64,000 nt of DNA from Thermanaerothrix solaris (GTDB lineage: Bacteria > Chloroflexota > Anaerolineae > Anaerolineales > Anaerolineaceae), in NCBI RefSeq assembly GCF_032334255.1, contig NZ_JAUHMF010000002.1, forward strand, positions 1,054,001 through 1,118,000, given 5' to 3'. Under the pieces are notes generated by a model that was given only the letters and a program-made list of their open reading frames with translations, did not search any database and was not told the DNA's origin. This document shows positions 26,113 through 34,663 of the stretch, one piece after another. Made by a program: the position numbers and the translations under genes. Position 1 is the stretch's first letter, and each line of letters starts with the position of its first letter.

Positions 26113-26313
26113 ATGCGTGTAAATGAAGCCGGTTGGGATCGTGTTGTGCGGATCGTGCTGGGTTTAGTGTTATTGGTTTTAGGCTGGGGTGGTTTCGTTA
26201 GTGGAGGTTGGGGCGTTGCCTTTAAGATTTTGGGTTTTGTGCCCTTGCTTACCGGTCTGTTAGGATGGTGCCCGCTATATGCGCTCTTTAAGATCCGCAC
26301 CAACAAGGCTTAG
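26113..26313 (+). CDS. DUF2892 (YgaP-like) small membrane protein
   Basis: 66 residues with a strong GGGAGG upstream of ATG 26113. N-terminal VNEAGWDRVVRIVLGL, two hydrophobic helices and a C-terminal CPLYALF with one Cys, which is the standard DUF2892 pattern (the membrane part of the rhodanese YgaP). The same C-terminal CPLY motif recurs in the next gene. Confidence 0.85.
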   Translation: MRVNEAGWDRVVRIVLGLVLLVLGWGGFVSGGWGVAFKILGFVPLLTGLLGWCPLYALFKIRTNKA

Positions 26314-26339
26314 GGTCCTAGTTTAATCGTGTGTATCGT

Positions 26340-26369
26340 TGGCTTGCTGGAACTGCTACCGGCAAGCCA
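26340..26369 (+). terminator. Weak terminator hairpin
   Basis: GGCTTGCTGG / CCGGCAAGCC (26341-26368) followed by ATTTAAT; the T-run is short. Confidence 0.45.
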
Positions 26370-26398
26370 TTTAATCGTCCCACGGATGGACATTGACT

Positions 26399-26914
26399 AT
26401 GAATCTTGAAGAATGGCAAAGTACGCTTAACCAATCATCTTTACCCATTGTTGTTGAGGTTTGGGCGCCCTGGTGTGGACCGTGCCGGGTAATGGCGCCA
26501 GGGTTGGAACGGGTGGCTCAGAGATATGCGGGACAGGTGGAACTTGTCCGAGTAAACGCAGATGAATCGCCTGAGGTGGTGCAGACCTTGAACATTCTCG
26601 GTATTCCAACCCTGATCGGTTTTGATCGGGGCAAAGAAGTATTCCGTCGGATGGGTTTGCAATCCGAAGCGGCGTTAGGTCAGTTGTTTGATGCATTGAC
26701 TCGGGGGCAAACACCACACCTCTCATTGGGATTGACCGAGCGATTATTGCGTCTGATAAGCGGGACCATTGTGTTGGTATTGGCATGGAACAATGACGTT
26801 TCCTGGATTCTAATCGCTGTCGGATTGGGGTTGATCTTCAGCGCAGTCTACGACCGTTGTCCTCTCTATAATATGTTAACCTCGCGAGTAAAATCCTGGC
26901 TCTCGTTAAAATAG
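26399..26914 (+). CDS. Thioredoxin fused to a DUF2892-like membrane domain
   Basis: 171 residues from ATG 26399. Residues 1-105 are a thioredoxin fold with the active site WCGPC (Cys26, Cys29) and the cis-Pro loop GIPTL. Residues 110-165 are two hydrophobic helices in a DUF2892 arrangement (LTERLLRLISGTIVL, then DRCPLYNML), closely parallel to the protein encoded just upstream. There is no signal peptide, so the thioredoxin part should be cytoplasmic and anchored by its C-terminus. The YgaP precedent links DUF2892 to a sulfurtransferase, so a membrane-bound thiol or persulfide reductase role is a reasonable inference. Confidence 0.86.
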   Translation: MNLEEWQSTLNQSSLPIVVEVWAPWCGPCRVMAPGLERVAQRYAGQVELVRVNADESPEVVQTLNILGIPTLIGFDRGKEVFRRMGLQSEAALGQLFDALTRGQTPHLSLGLTERLLRLISGTIVLVLAWNNDVSWILIAVGLGLIFSAVYDRCPLYNMLTSRVKSWLSLK

Positions 26915-26939
26915 ATCATACCCAGGATATCGTTCCAGG

Positions 26940-26970
26940 AACCCGGAAGTTTTTCCGGGTTTTTCTTTTT
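26940..26970 (+). terminator. Terminator after the thioredoxin gene
   Basis: AACCCGGAA-GTTT-TTCCGGGTT hairpin followed by TTTCTTTTT. Confidence 0.92.
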
Positions 26971-26985
26971 GGTATTAAAGCGAAT

Positions 26986-27017
26986 TTTTATCAAATATAT
27001 CTAAAAATATGATAAAA
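26986..27017. promoter_or_regulatory. AT-rich inverted repeat upstream of the iron permease
   Basis: TTTTATCA (26986-26993) and TGATAAAA (27010-27017) flank an AT-rich centre, and a TATGAT/TAAAAT -10-like box overlaps the right arm. The position suits an iron-responsive operator (Fur or DtxR type), but it is not a consensus match. A GGCTC-GGCCA-GAGCC hairpin (27041-27055) lies downstream in the leader. Confidence 0.4.
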
Positions 27018-27101
27018 TGTGTGCGTGGGCATTGTTTTCTGGCTCGGCCAGAGCCAACAGAAACAGCCGCAAAAATCCCATTACTGTGAGGTGTTTGCAT
27101 C

Positions 27102-27917
27102 ATGTTTGCTGCTTTCTTGCTGGCATTACGTGAAGGTCTGGAAGCGGCCCTAGTTATCGGCATTCTTTTGGGTGCGCTGGAAAAGTTTCAATTGCAGTCC
27201 CTTAAAAGGTCAGTGTGGTTAGGGGTAGCGGCAGCAGTGGGAGGTAGCCTGGTCGTGGGTTGGGGCTTGAATGCCCTGGGTATGGAACTGGAAGGGCAGG
27301 CAGAAGCTGCTTTTGAGGGCGTGATGATGCTACTGGCAGCAGGTCTTTTGACCTGGATGATCTTCTGGTTACATCGTCAGGGTGCTGCAATTCGCCGCGA
27401 ATTAGAGCATGACGTGAGAGTTGAAACGCAACGCCGCGGCGCTTGGGGCCTCTTCCTGGTGGCTTTTACGGCGGTTGGTCGTGAGGGAATTGAATTGGCC
27501 ATTTTTCTTCTGGCGGCCCGTTTTGCGGCAGGTGCTTTACCAACTTGGGGTGGTGCGTTGCTTGGGTTGGCCCTGGCTGCATTTGGGGGGTGGGTCATTT
27601 TCACCACAACGTATCGCCTGAATCTCAAGCGCTTTTTCCAACTGAGCAATGTCTTGCTTCTCTTATTCGCTGCCGGGTTGGTTGCCCATGGAGTGCATGA
27701 ATTTAATGAAATTGGCTGGATTCCAGCGGTTGTAGATCCTCTTTGGGATATCGGTCATTTATTGCCTGAGAGCACGTTTATCGGCCAGGTGCTAACGGCG
27801 TTATTTGGCTATAATGCAAACCCCTCGCTCACGGAGGTTATTGCCTACTTGATGTATGTGGTGAGCATTGGCATCCTGGTATTGCCAAAGCCTTCGTGGC
27901 GAGTTGCCCGAACTTGA
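27102..27917 (+). CDS. FTR1-family iron permease
   Basis: 271 residues, seven membrane helices. Two REGxE motifs (REGLE at residues 10-14 and REGIE in VGREGIELAIF) are the iron-binding signature of Ftr1/EfeU permeases. No EfeO or EfeB partner is nearby, so it is a stand-alone permease in this window. It has its own leader and a strong terminator. Confidence 0.92.
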   Translation: MFAAFLLALREGLEAALVIGILLGALEKFQLQSLKRSVWLGVAAAVGGSLVVGWGLNALGMELEGQAEAAFEGVMMLLAAGLLTWMIFWLHRQGAAIRRELEHDVRVETQRRGAWGLFLVAFTAVGREGIELAIFLLAARFAAGALPTWGGALLGLALAAFGGWVIFTTTYRLNLKRFFQLSNVLLLLFAAGLVAHGVHEFNEIGWIPAVVDPLWDIGHLLPESTFIGQVLTALFGYNANPSLTEVIAYLMYVVSIGILVLPKPSWRVART

Positions 27918-27936
27918 CCTACCTGAGTCTTCTTTA

Positions 27937-27961
27937 ACACCCCTGAAACAGGGGTGTTTTT
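27937..27961 (+). terminator. Terminator after the FTR1 gene
   Basis: ACACCCCTG-AAA-CAGGGGTGT hairpin followed by TTTTTCTT. Confidence 0.93.
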
Positions 27962-28022
27962 CTTATTACGCCCCAAAAGGCGACTATAATGGAGAAACCC
28001 TGATTGGGCACAAGAGGGTATT

Positions 28023-29186
28023 ATGGGCGCAGATGTCATTGTGGTTGGGGCTGGGCCAGCCGGGGCGACGTGTGCCTATCTTCTTGCGCGGGTCGGGATT
28101 AATGTGATCTTACTTGAGAAAGCGGCCTTGCCCCGTTATAAGCCCTGCGGTGGTGGTTTGACGTGGCGTGCGCTCCGATGTTTGCCGGTCGAACCCTCGG
28201 ATGTAACTGAAGTCTATGCGGTCGGTGGCCGGTTGGCTTGGAACGGGCAAGTCGTTTTGGAAAAAACGGATAACTCATTCGTCGCTGCGTTGGTAATGCG
28301 GGATCGTTTTGATGCTTGGTTAGCGGAGTTGGCGCAAATGGCTGGTGCCCATCTCCAGGATCGTACGCCAGCCCTAAGGATTGAGGAAACACCAGACCAT
28401 GTGCAGGTGGAGACCCCGACCGGAATTCTGCGTGCACGTTACCTCGTAGGAGCGGATGGGGTAAATAGTCTTATTGCCCGTCAATTCAGGGGGTTCAGTC
28501 GTGTTACCGGTGTGGCCTTAGAGGCGGAGGTGGATGTGCCATCAAGGGGGTTAGAAACGCAAGGGCCGTATCTAACGTTTGATTTCGGAATCCTACCTTT
28601 TGGGTATGGGTGGATCTTCCCCAAAAGGGGGCACCTTTCGGTAGGCGTGTTTGCAGCACATGGGGGGCGTGTACCTGACCTAAAGAGAACGCTGGAACGA
28701 TTCATGGGGCAGTATGCGCACTTAGCAAAGGGCCAAGTACGCCTTTTGCGCGGTCATCGTATTCCGCTCGGGGGTCAAAGGTATCCCCTACATACCCGAC
28801 GGATGCTTTTGGTGGGAGATGCTGCCAATCTGGCCGATGCGTTTTTGGGTGAGGGCATATCCTATGCCTTATGGAGTGCCTGTCTAGCATCTCAAGCGCT
28901 GCAGATTGGCTTAACCGACCGCCGGGCTGATTTGGCGGCCTACACGCGTATGGTGCAGACGACCCTGGGACGGGAGTTGCGTTTCGCAGCGCGTTTGGGG
29001 CGGTGGGTGTATTCCCATCCTAAGCGAGCAGTAAATGTGTTGGTAACGAGTCCGAAACTGCAAGCCTTGTGGCTGAATACGCTCACTGCGCGCCAGTCTT
29101 TTACACGTCTGATTCTATCTTTACCTCTCTATTTACCTCTTGTTTTGGCTCAATATCTGCAAAACAAACCACATCGGCAGTGGTGA
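28023..29186 (+). CDS. Geranylgeranyl-reductase-family FAD oxidoreductase
   Basis: 387 residues. N-terminal FAD dinucleotide motif VVGAGPAGATCAYLLA, then the family signature PRYKPCGGGL with its redox or structural Cys, then LVGADGVNS and the second FAD motif LLVGDAANLADAFLGEGI. Family members saturate geranylgeranyl chains of archaeal lipids, chlorophylls or quinones; the substrate here is unknown. A TATAAT box (27985-27990) lies 32 nt before the ATG; its -35 is poor. Confidence 0.88.
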   Translation: MGADVIVVGAGPAGATCAYLLARVGINVILLEKAALPRYKPCGGGLTWRALRCLPVEPSDVTEVYAVGGRLAWNGQVVLEKTDNSFVAALVMRDRFDAWLAELAQMAGAHLQDRTPALRIEETPDHVQVETPTGILRARYLVGADGVNSLIARQFRGFSRVTGVALEAEVDVPSRGLETQGPYLTFDFGILPFGYGWIFPKRGHLSVGVFAAHGGRVPDLKRTLERFMGQYAHLAKGQVRLLRGHRIPLGGQRYPLHTRRMLLVGDAANLADAFLGEGISYALWSACLASQALQIGLTDRRADLAAYTRMVQTTLGRELRFAARLGRWVYSHPKRAVNVLVTSPKLQALWLNTLTARQSFTRLILSLPLYLPLVLAQYLQNKPHRQW

Positions 29187-29193
29187 AAAAAAC

Positions 29194-29832
29194 ATGCGAA
29201 ATTCCGTTGCCATGGGAATACGGGTTGGTCTGCTCATAATCGGAGCCCTTCTGGTGGGGTTGGCCCTTTGGCCATCTCGTACGACTTGGATCACCTTGCA
29301 CCCCGAATTGGAATGGCTATCGAATCAGCCAGAGGTTGAAGATATTCAGATAGATGCCGTTGGGGCATTAAGTCACGGGCAGGTCGTTATCGGTTGGCCT
29401 CAGAGCCTGCGTCCCAGGGAATGGGGAAAAATAACGTTGAATTGGGTACCAGGCGTTGGTACTCCCTTACCGAGCGATCCAGTCGTTTCTCCCTTGCGTT
29501 TAATATTTACTGTGCGATTAGAAATAAACGGTGGATATGTTGAGCCGGCAGGGATTTGGCGCGAAGTAGTGGATCTCCGAAAAGGAATGACCTTGACATG
29601 GCGAGTAATGTCTCGGAATGACCAACCCATTCAAGGGACGCTTTGGATTTATGCTCATACCGCTTCGGTGGAGGGGGTTGATGGTGGGGGGTTACCCATA
29701 TTGGCTTGGCCATTTACTATCAATGTGGCGACTCCATTAGGGGTGTCCAATTGGATTTGGGTTGGGCTGGGTGGTTTGATGTGGGCACTGGCCTTGACAG
29801 GGCAAAGATGGTGGATGAAGCGGTTCTCCTAA
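29194..29832 (+). CDS. Unknown membrane-anchored protein
   Basis: 212 residues from ATG 29194, 7 nt after the flavoprotein gene; start choice is uncertain because no clear ribosome-binding site is seen. Hydrophobic helix at 8-27, a beta-rich hydrophilic middle of about 150 residues with several Trp, and a C-terminal helix at about 185-205. This suggests an extracytoplasmic domain held at both ends. I do not recognise the family. It lies between the reductase and the complex I cluster. Confidence 0.65.
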   Translation: MRNSVAMGIRVGLLIIGALLVGLALWPSRTTWITLHPELEWLSNQPEVEDIQIDAVGALSHGQVVIGWPQSLRPREWGKITLNWVPGVGTPLPSDPVVSPLRLIFTVRLEINGGYVEPAGIWREVVDLRKGMTLTWRVMSRNDQPIQGTLWIYAHTASVEGVDGGGLPILAWPFTINVATPLGVSNWIWVGLGGLMWALALTGQRWWMKRFS

Positions 29833-29884
29833 TGCAGATAAATTGTGAAAAATCGCACTATTTGGATAACCACACTCAGGTTGC

Positions 29885-29913
29885 TTTACAAGATGGCAAC
29901 CCGTTGATAGAAT
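29885..29913 (+). promoter_or_regulatory. Promoter of the nuo cluster
   Basis: TTTACA (29885-29890), 17-bp spacer, TAGAAT (29908-29913), 71 nt before nuoA. A GGCGGG/CCCGCC hairpin lies in the leader. Confidence 0.7.
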
Positions 29914-29984
29914 AAAGCCATAGGCGGGGGGTAGGTACAGTCCCGCCAGGACAAGAAAATATCCCGAGATCCATGAGGCAGGAT

Positions 29985-30341
29985 ATGTTAAGCGCATGGT
30001 TATACATCGGAATTTTTACGCTGGTAGCGGTTGCTTTACCAGCCATCGCTATTTTTTTAGCCGGTTTATTGGCTCCCAAAAAGCCTAATCCAATTAAAGA
30101 GGCCACCTATGAATGTGGCGTTGAAACCGTTGGACCGACGTGGACGCAACTGCGAATTCAGTATTATTTATTTGCTTTGGCTTTTCTAATCTTTGATGTG
30201 GAATCGGTGCTTCTTTATCCCTGGGCGGTAGCGTATCAACAGCTACCGCTTTTTGCGATAGTTGAAGCCATCATTTTCCTGGCCATTCTTCTGGGTGGCC
30301 TTTTTTATGCTTGGCGCAAGGGGGCTCTCAACTGGCAGTGA
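29985..30341 (+). CDS. nuoA: NADH-quinone oxidoreductase subunit A
   Basis: 118 residues from ATG 29985 (GAGG 6 nt upstream; ATG 29973 has none). Three membrane helices, with the conserved loop KxxxYECGVETxG between helices 1 and 2 and the acidic FLIFDVES in helix 2. First gene of a membrane-arm-only complex I cluster: nuoB, C and D do not follow it as they usually do. Confidence 0.95.
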   Translation: MLSAWLYIGIFTLVAVALPAIAIFLAGLLAPKKPNPIKEATYECGVETVGPTWTQLRIQYYLFALAFLIFDVESVLLYPWAVAYQQLPLFAIVEAIIFLAILLGGLFYAWRKGALNWQ

Positions 30342-30373
30342 AGCCTTGAGAAAGATTTCACATGGGAGGGGTA

Positions 30374-31603
30374 ATGACCGCTTTTTGGCAGGATCCGATC
30401 ACGTTTTTGCGCTTGTGGCTAGAAAATCTTTTGCTCTTTTGGGGCGTGCCGGAGGGTTGGGTACTAGTCATCCGTTATACGATAGGCGCAGTACTGCTGG
30501 CCACGGCAGCCCTGTTGTTTGTCATCCTACAACTGTGGTTAGAACGTAAACTGATCGGACGACTTCAGGACCGTCTGGGTCCGAATCGGGTTGGACCATG
30601 GGGATTGTTGCAGCCCATTGCCGATGTGCTCAAAATTTTTACCAAAGAACACATAACGCCGGCAGGAGCAGATCGCGTACCTTTTAATTTAGCACCGGTC
30701 CTCTCGGTGGCAGCGGCGCTCATGGTCTGGGCGGTCGTACCTTTCTCGGCAACGGTGTTTGGGGCCGAACTCAATGTGGGTATTTTGTACCTTTTGGCCG
30801 TTGGGGCCATAGGTGAGATCGCTATTATCTTGGCCGGTTGGAGCTCGAACAATAAGTATGCCCTTTTGGGGGCGTTGCGTACGGTGGCACAACTTATTTC
30901 TTACAGTGTGCCGATGACATTATCGGCTTTGGTGCCGGTCATGTTCAGCGGAAGTCTTAATTTGAATGCTATCACCCGGGCCCAAGAGGTGTGGTTTCTC
31001 TTCCTCGCACCATTGCCGGCCTTGATATTCCTGACGGCCTCAGTGGCTGAAGTTGGCCGCGCTCCCTTCGACCTACCTGAAGCCGAGTCAGAACTGGTGG
31101 CAGGGTATAGCGTGGAGTATTCTGGGTTGAAATTTGGCTTTTTCTATGTGGCGGAATTTCTCAAGGCATTTACAGTTTCGCTGATTTTTGCGGTATTGTT
31201 CCTGGGTGGATGGCGCGGCCCGGGTGCAGAGGCCTATCCGGTGTTAGGGTTTGTGTATTTATTCCTCAAGAGCAGTGCTGTGTATCTTTTGATGATCTTG
31301 TTGCGAGGAACGTTGCCACGCTTTCGCATTGACCAGGTGATGGACTTGAATTGGAAAGTTTTTACTCCACTAGCGCTGCTCCTCTTAATGATCATTGCAC
31401 TCGTGGATTACTTCTTACGCGGAGCATTACCTTTGGTGCGAGTTATGGTTTTGTTGGGGGTTAATGCCTTGGCCTATGTTATTTTGGACCGTTTGTTATC
31501 CTCGCGGGAGAGGTTACGCCGACAACCGGTCGCCCAGCCGGTGCGCCCGGTAGCACGGCCCGAAAATCTGATCAATCCGTCTGAAACAGGGGTGGCTTCA
31601 TGA
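30374..31603 (+). CDS. nuoH: NADH-quinone oxidoreductase subunit H
   Basis: 409 residues from ATG 30374 with GGGAGGGG upstream. Quinone-site membrane subunit; LQDRLGPNRVGPWGLLQPIADVLKIFTKE and EVGRAPFDLPEAESELVAGY are invariant-type motifs. It is longer than usual (about 325 in E. coli), with extra C-terminal helices and a Pro/Arg tail. It overlaps nuoJ by 4 bp; nuoI, usually located here, is missing. Confidence 0.96.
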   Translation: MTAFWQDPITFLRLWLENLLLFWGVPEGWVLVIRYTIGAVLLATAALLFVILQLWLERKLIGRLQDRLGPNRVGPWGLLQPIADVLKIFTKEHITPAGADRVPFNLAPVLSVAAALMVWAVVPFSATVFGAELNVGILYLLAVGAIGEIAIILAGWSSNNKYALLGALRTVAQLISYSVPMTLSALVPVMFSGSLNLNAITRAQEVWFLFLAPLPALIFLTASVAEVGRAPFDLPEAESELVAGYSVEYSGLKFGFFYVAEFLKAFTVSLIFAVLFLGGWRGPGAEAYPVLGFVYLFLKSSAVYLLMILLRGTLPRFRIDQVMDLNWKVFTPLALLLLMIIALVDYFLRGALPLVRVMVLLGVNALAYVILDRLLSSRERLRRQPVAQPVRPVARPENLINPSETGVAS

Positions 31604-32118
31604 GTATCTTACAATGGGTGTTTGTAGTCACCGCTTTTCTTACTGTAGGAGCGGCGGTGATGATGGTGGCTTCACGCCGCATGATGCATGCTGCCTTGTG
31701 GCTGGCGGTGGCCTTGCTGGGTGTTGGGGTGATTTTCATAACTCTAGAGGCCAGTTTTTTTGCCATTGTCCAACTCCTGGTTTATATTGGTGCCATTTTG
31801 ATTTTGATTGTTTTCGCCATTATGCTGACACAGCGAACAGATGAAAGTGGTGCTCGCCTTAACGCTTATGCCTGGGCTGCGGCAGGAATCGCTGGCTTGA
31901 TTGGTGCCATCCTGGCATTTACCATGGCTGGCTGGATAATTGGAAGCACTGCGTTGCAAGAGTTAGGTTCTACATTTGACGCGGTCCTGCCTTTAGGGCA
32001 AGCGTTGGTAGATGCAGAAGGGTATGCCGTGCCTTTTGAAGTGGCTTCGGTATTGCTGCTGGCTGCGCTGATTGGGGCGGTTTATATTGCCTTTGAACGG
32101 AAAGGAGAACGACCGTGA
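31600..32118 (+). CDS. nuoJ: NADH-quinone oxidoreductase subunit J
   Basis: 172 residues, five membrane helices. The helix with IVQLLVYIGAILILIVFAIML matches the TM3 pi-bulge segment of NuoJ. ATGA overlap with nuoH, and a 4-bp overlap with nuoK, mean translational coupling. Confidence 0.93.
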   Translation: MSILQWVFVVTAFLTVGAAVMMVASRRMMHAALWLAVALLGVGVIFITLEASFFAIVQLLVYIGAILILIVFAIMLTQRTDESGARLNAYAWAAAGIAGLIGAILAFTMAGWIIGSTALQELGSTFDAVLPLGQALVDAEGYAVPFEVASVLLLAALIGAVYIAFERKGERP

Positions 32119-32435
32119 TTCCACTTTCCTGGTACCTTACTTTTTCTGCGGTTTTATTTAGCATTGGTTTATTTACCGTTTTGGCTCGCCGGCATGCCAT
32201 TGTTATCTTGATGGGAATTGAATTGATGCTCAATGCAGTTAATATCAATCTTTTGGCCTTCTGGCACTACTGGTCGCAGGTGCGGGGGGCACCTCAAGTA
32301 AATGGGATGGTCTTTGTGGCAATGGTGTTTGTACTGGCTGCTGCCGAGACGGCAGTTGCGCTGGCGTTAATCATCTCTGCCTATCGTCGCCACCACACGG
32401 TGGTGGTTGATGAAATGACCCTGCTCAAAGGCTAG
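32115..32435 (+). CDS. nuoK: NADH-quinone oxidoreductase subunit K
   Basis: 106 residues, three helices, GTG start in a GTGA overlap. The proton-path Glu residues are in LMGIELMLNAVN and in the AAAETAVALALI helix, as in the family. Confidence 0.95.
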   Translation: MIPLSWYLTFSAVLFSIGLFTVLARRHAIVILMGIELMLNAVNINLLAFWHYWSQVRGAPQVNGMVFVAMVFVLAAAETAVALALIISAYRRHHTVVVDEMTLLKG

Positions 32436-32460
32436 ATCAAAGGATAAAGAGGAAAGTAAC

Positions 32461-34641
32461 ATGCCATTTGAGACCCTGATTTGGTTATTGCCTTTACCGC
32501 CCTTGTTGGCATTTTTCTTGATCATAACCTTTGCTTATCGGCGTAACAGCCTCAGCCATGGGCTGGCTATTGGGGCTGTAGGTCTCTCGTGGCTGGGGAG
32601 CATGTTCGTGTTTTGGCGCGCTCTGCAATCCGAGCACCTTGCTGAACACCCCTGGAGTGCGGTGTTAAATTGGATTCCAACCGGAGATACTTGGTTCCAA
32701 ATCGGGGTCCAGGCTGATCCCTTAACTGTTGTAACGTTGTTTTTTGTGGCTTGGACCATCTTGATGATCTTTATTTACAGTGTGGGGTACCACAATTATG
32801 GTCAACCCCGGGGCGTTCACGATCGGCCGGGTTTGCCTCCCCAAGGCGCCGAAGTCAAAGATGCTCATGGTCATCATCATCGTGTGCCTTCGATTGAACC
32901 AATGTATGCGCGATTCTTCGCGCTAGTTAGCCTCTTTGCCTTTGCGATGTATTTATTGGTCGTCAGTGATAACTTGCTAACGCTTTATATCGGCTGGGAG
33001 GTCATGGGGGTATGTTCTTACCTGTTGATCGGCTTCTGGTACGCCAAAGAGTCGGCCCGGAACGCCGCGGTTAAGGCCTTTTTGACCACTCGGATTGGGG
33101 ATGTGTTTATGCTGCTTGGATTGGCAGCGCTCTATGCCCTTACCGGTAGTCTTAACTACCGTGCCATTTTGGGTAATCCCCAGGTACTTGAAATCCTGGC
33201 TTCGACTATCTCGCCTGTTGCGGGATTGTCCTGGGCTGCGCTAATTGGATTACTGCTTTTTGCCGGCACGGTGGGTAAATCAGCGCAGTTTCCTTTGCAT
33301 GTATGGTTGCCGGACGCCATGGAAGGCCCTACGCCGGTTTCGGCCATGATCCATGCCGCGACCATGGTCTCAGCAGGGGTATATTTGATGATCCGCTTCT
33401 TCCCCTTGCTTTCTGCCGGATGGATGCCGGGAGAACCGCTGACACCCCCAATGGTGGCAATGGCATTTATCGGTGCATTTACCGCTCTGTTTGCCGCGAC
33501 CATCGGTTTAGCCCAGCGGGATATCAAACGCGTTTTAGCCTATTCGACGATCTCGCAACTCGGGTACATGATCGCCGCCTTGGGGATAGGTGCTTACGTT
33601 GCCGCAACGTTTCATCTGGTCACCCATGCCTTCTTCAAGGCCCTGCTTTTCCTGGCATCGGGTTCGGTTATCCATGGAATGGAGCATGGTGTTTACCATA
33701 CCGACGAACATGTAGATCCCCAAGATATGTTCAACATGGGCGGGTTGCGTCATAAGATGCCCGTGACCTTTTGGACGTTCCTGGTTGGGGGGCTGTCGCT
33801 GGCTGGTTTTCCGCTAATCACGGCCGGTTTTTGGTCTAAGGATGAAATCTTAACCGCAGCATTTCAAAGCAATCTTCCTGTTTTTATCACCCTGGGCGTT
33901 GCTGCGTTGTTAACGGCATTCTACACCATGCGTCAACTGACGTTGGTTTTTCTAGGGCAGCCACGCACTGCGGCAGCGGCACAGGCGCAGGAATCACGTC
34001 TGGTCATGACCATTCCCCTAGTGGTGTTAGCCATTTTTGCTCTTGCAGCGGGTTGGGTGGGTATTCCGGCGTCTTTTCCGCTGGTAGGAGGAATTCTTCC
34101 CAATTGGTTTGAGGCGTTTGTGGGGAGCATGTTAGGGCATGTGGGTGAAGCGGATCACCTGATCTTTACACCTACACCGCTATTGGTTTCTATTCTAGCC
34201 TCGCTGGGCGGACTTTTCCTGGGGTGGTGGGTTTATCAATCCCAGCGCGATCGCGTTCAAGATGTGCTGGCTAAGCCCCTGGGTGGGCTATACCGGTTGT
34301 GGCAGAACAAGTATTACATTGACGAACTTTATCAACTCGTGTTTATTCGCCCGGCGCTGTGGGTTGCAGACGTTTTCACCTATCATTGGCTTGATCGGAA
34401 AATCATTGATGGCGTACTGCACGGAATTGGCCGCTTAGGGTTAGCCATAGGCCACGGCTTTCGTGAATTTATTGATCGTCCGCTGATCAACGGCGCTGGT
34501 GATGCAGTGGCAGACGGAACGCATGAGGTTGGAGCGCGCTTGCGTATTCTGCAACCAGGGCGGTTACAGGTTTACCTTCTAATCGCGCTGGTGGGCATCC
34601 TGATCATTGGGTTGGTGCTCTTCTCCATTGGGATGGTTTAA
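32461..34641 (+). CDS. nuoL: NADH-quinone oxidoreductase subunit L
   Basis: 726 residues, larger than the usual ~610. The antiporter-like core is intact: Glu in GWEVMGVCSYLLIGFW, and the TM7 Lys in GKSAQFPLHVWLPDAMEGPTPVSA. A His- and Pro-rich insertion (about residues 117-145, including DAHGHHHR) sits between early helices. The C-terminus (about 595-726) contains a long amphipathic segment plus a final helix, longer than in standard NuoL. RBS AAAGAGGAAAG before ATG 32461. Confidence 0.95.
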   Translation: MPFETLIWLLPLPPLLAFFLIITFAYRRNSLSHGLAIGAVGLSWLGSMFVFWRALQSEHLAEHPWSAVLNWIPTGDTWFQIGVQADPLTVVTLFFVAWTILMIFIYSVGYHNYGQPRGVHDRPGLPPQGAEVKDAHGHHHRVPSIEPMYARFFALVSLFAFAMYLLVVSDNLLTLYIGWEVMGVCSYLLIGFWYAKESARNAAVKAFLTTRIGDVFMLLGLAALYALTGSLNYRAILGNPQVLEILASTISPVAGLSWAALIGLLLFAGTVGKSAQFPLHVWLPDAMEGPTPVSAMIHAATMVSAGVYLMIRFFPLLSAGWMPGEPLTPPMVAMAFIGAFTALFAATIGLAQRDIKRVLAYSTISQLGYMIAALGIGAYVAATFHLVTHAFFKALLFLASGSVIHGMEHGVYHTDEHVDPQDMFNMGGLRHKMPVTFWTFLVGGLSLAGFPLITAGFWSKDEILTAAFQSNLPVFITLGVAALLTAFYTMRQLTLVFLGQPRTAAAAQAQESRLVMTIPLVVLAIFALAAGWVGIPASFPLVGGILPNWFEAFVGSMLGHVGEADHLIFTPTPLLVSILASLGGLFLGWWVYQSQRDRVQDVLAKPLGGLYRLWQNKYYIDELYQLVFIRPALWVADVFTYHWLDRKIIDGVLHGIGRLGLAIGHGFREFIDRPLINGAGDAVADGTHEVGARLRILQPGRLQVYLLIALVGILIIGLVLFSIGMV

Positions 34642-34663
34642 ACTCGGCCTTTAGGAGCAAAGA

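Noticed and set aside
14553..29186. Photosynthesis gene cluster (PucC-like protein plus GG-reductase)
   Set aside because: No bacteriochlorophyll, reaction-centre or chlorosome genes are present; both families occur outside phototrophs.
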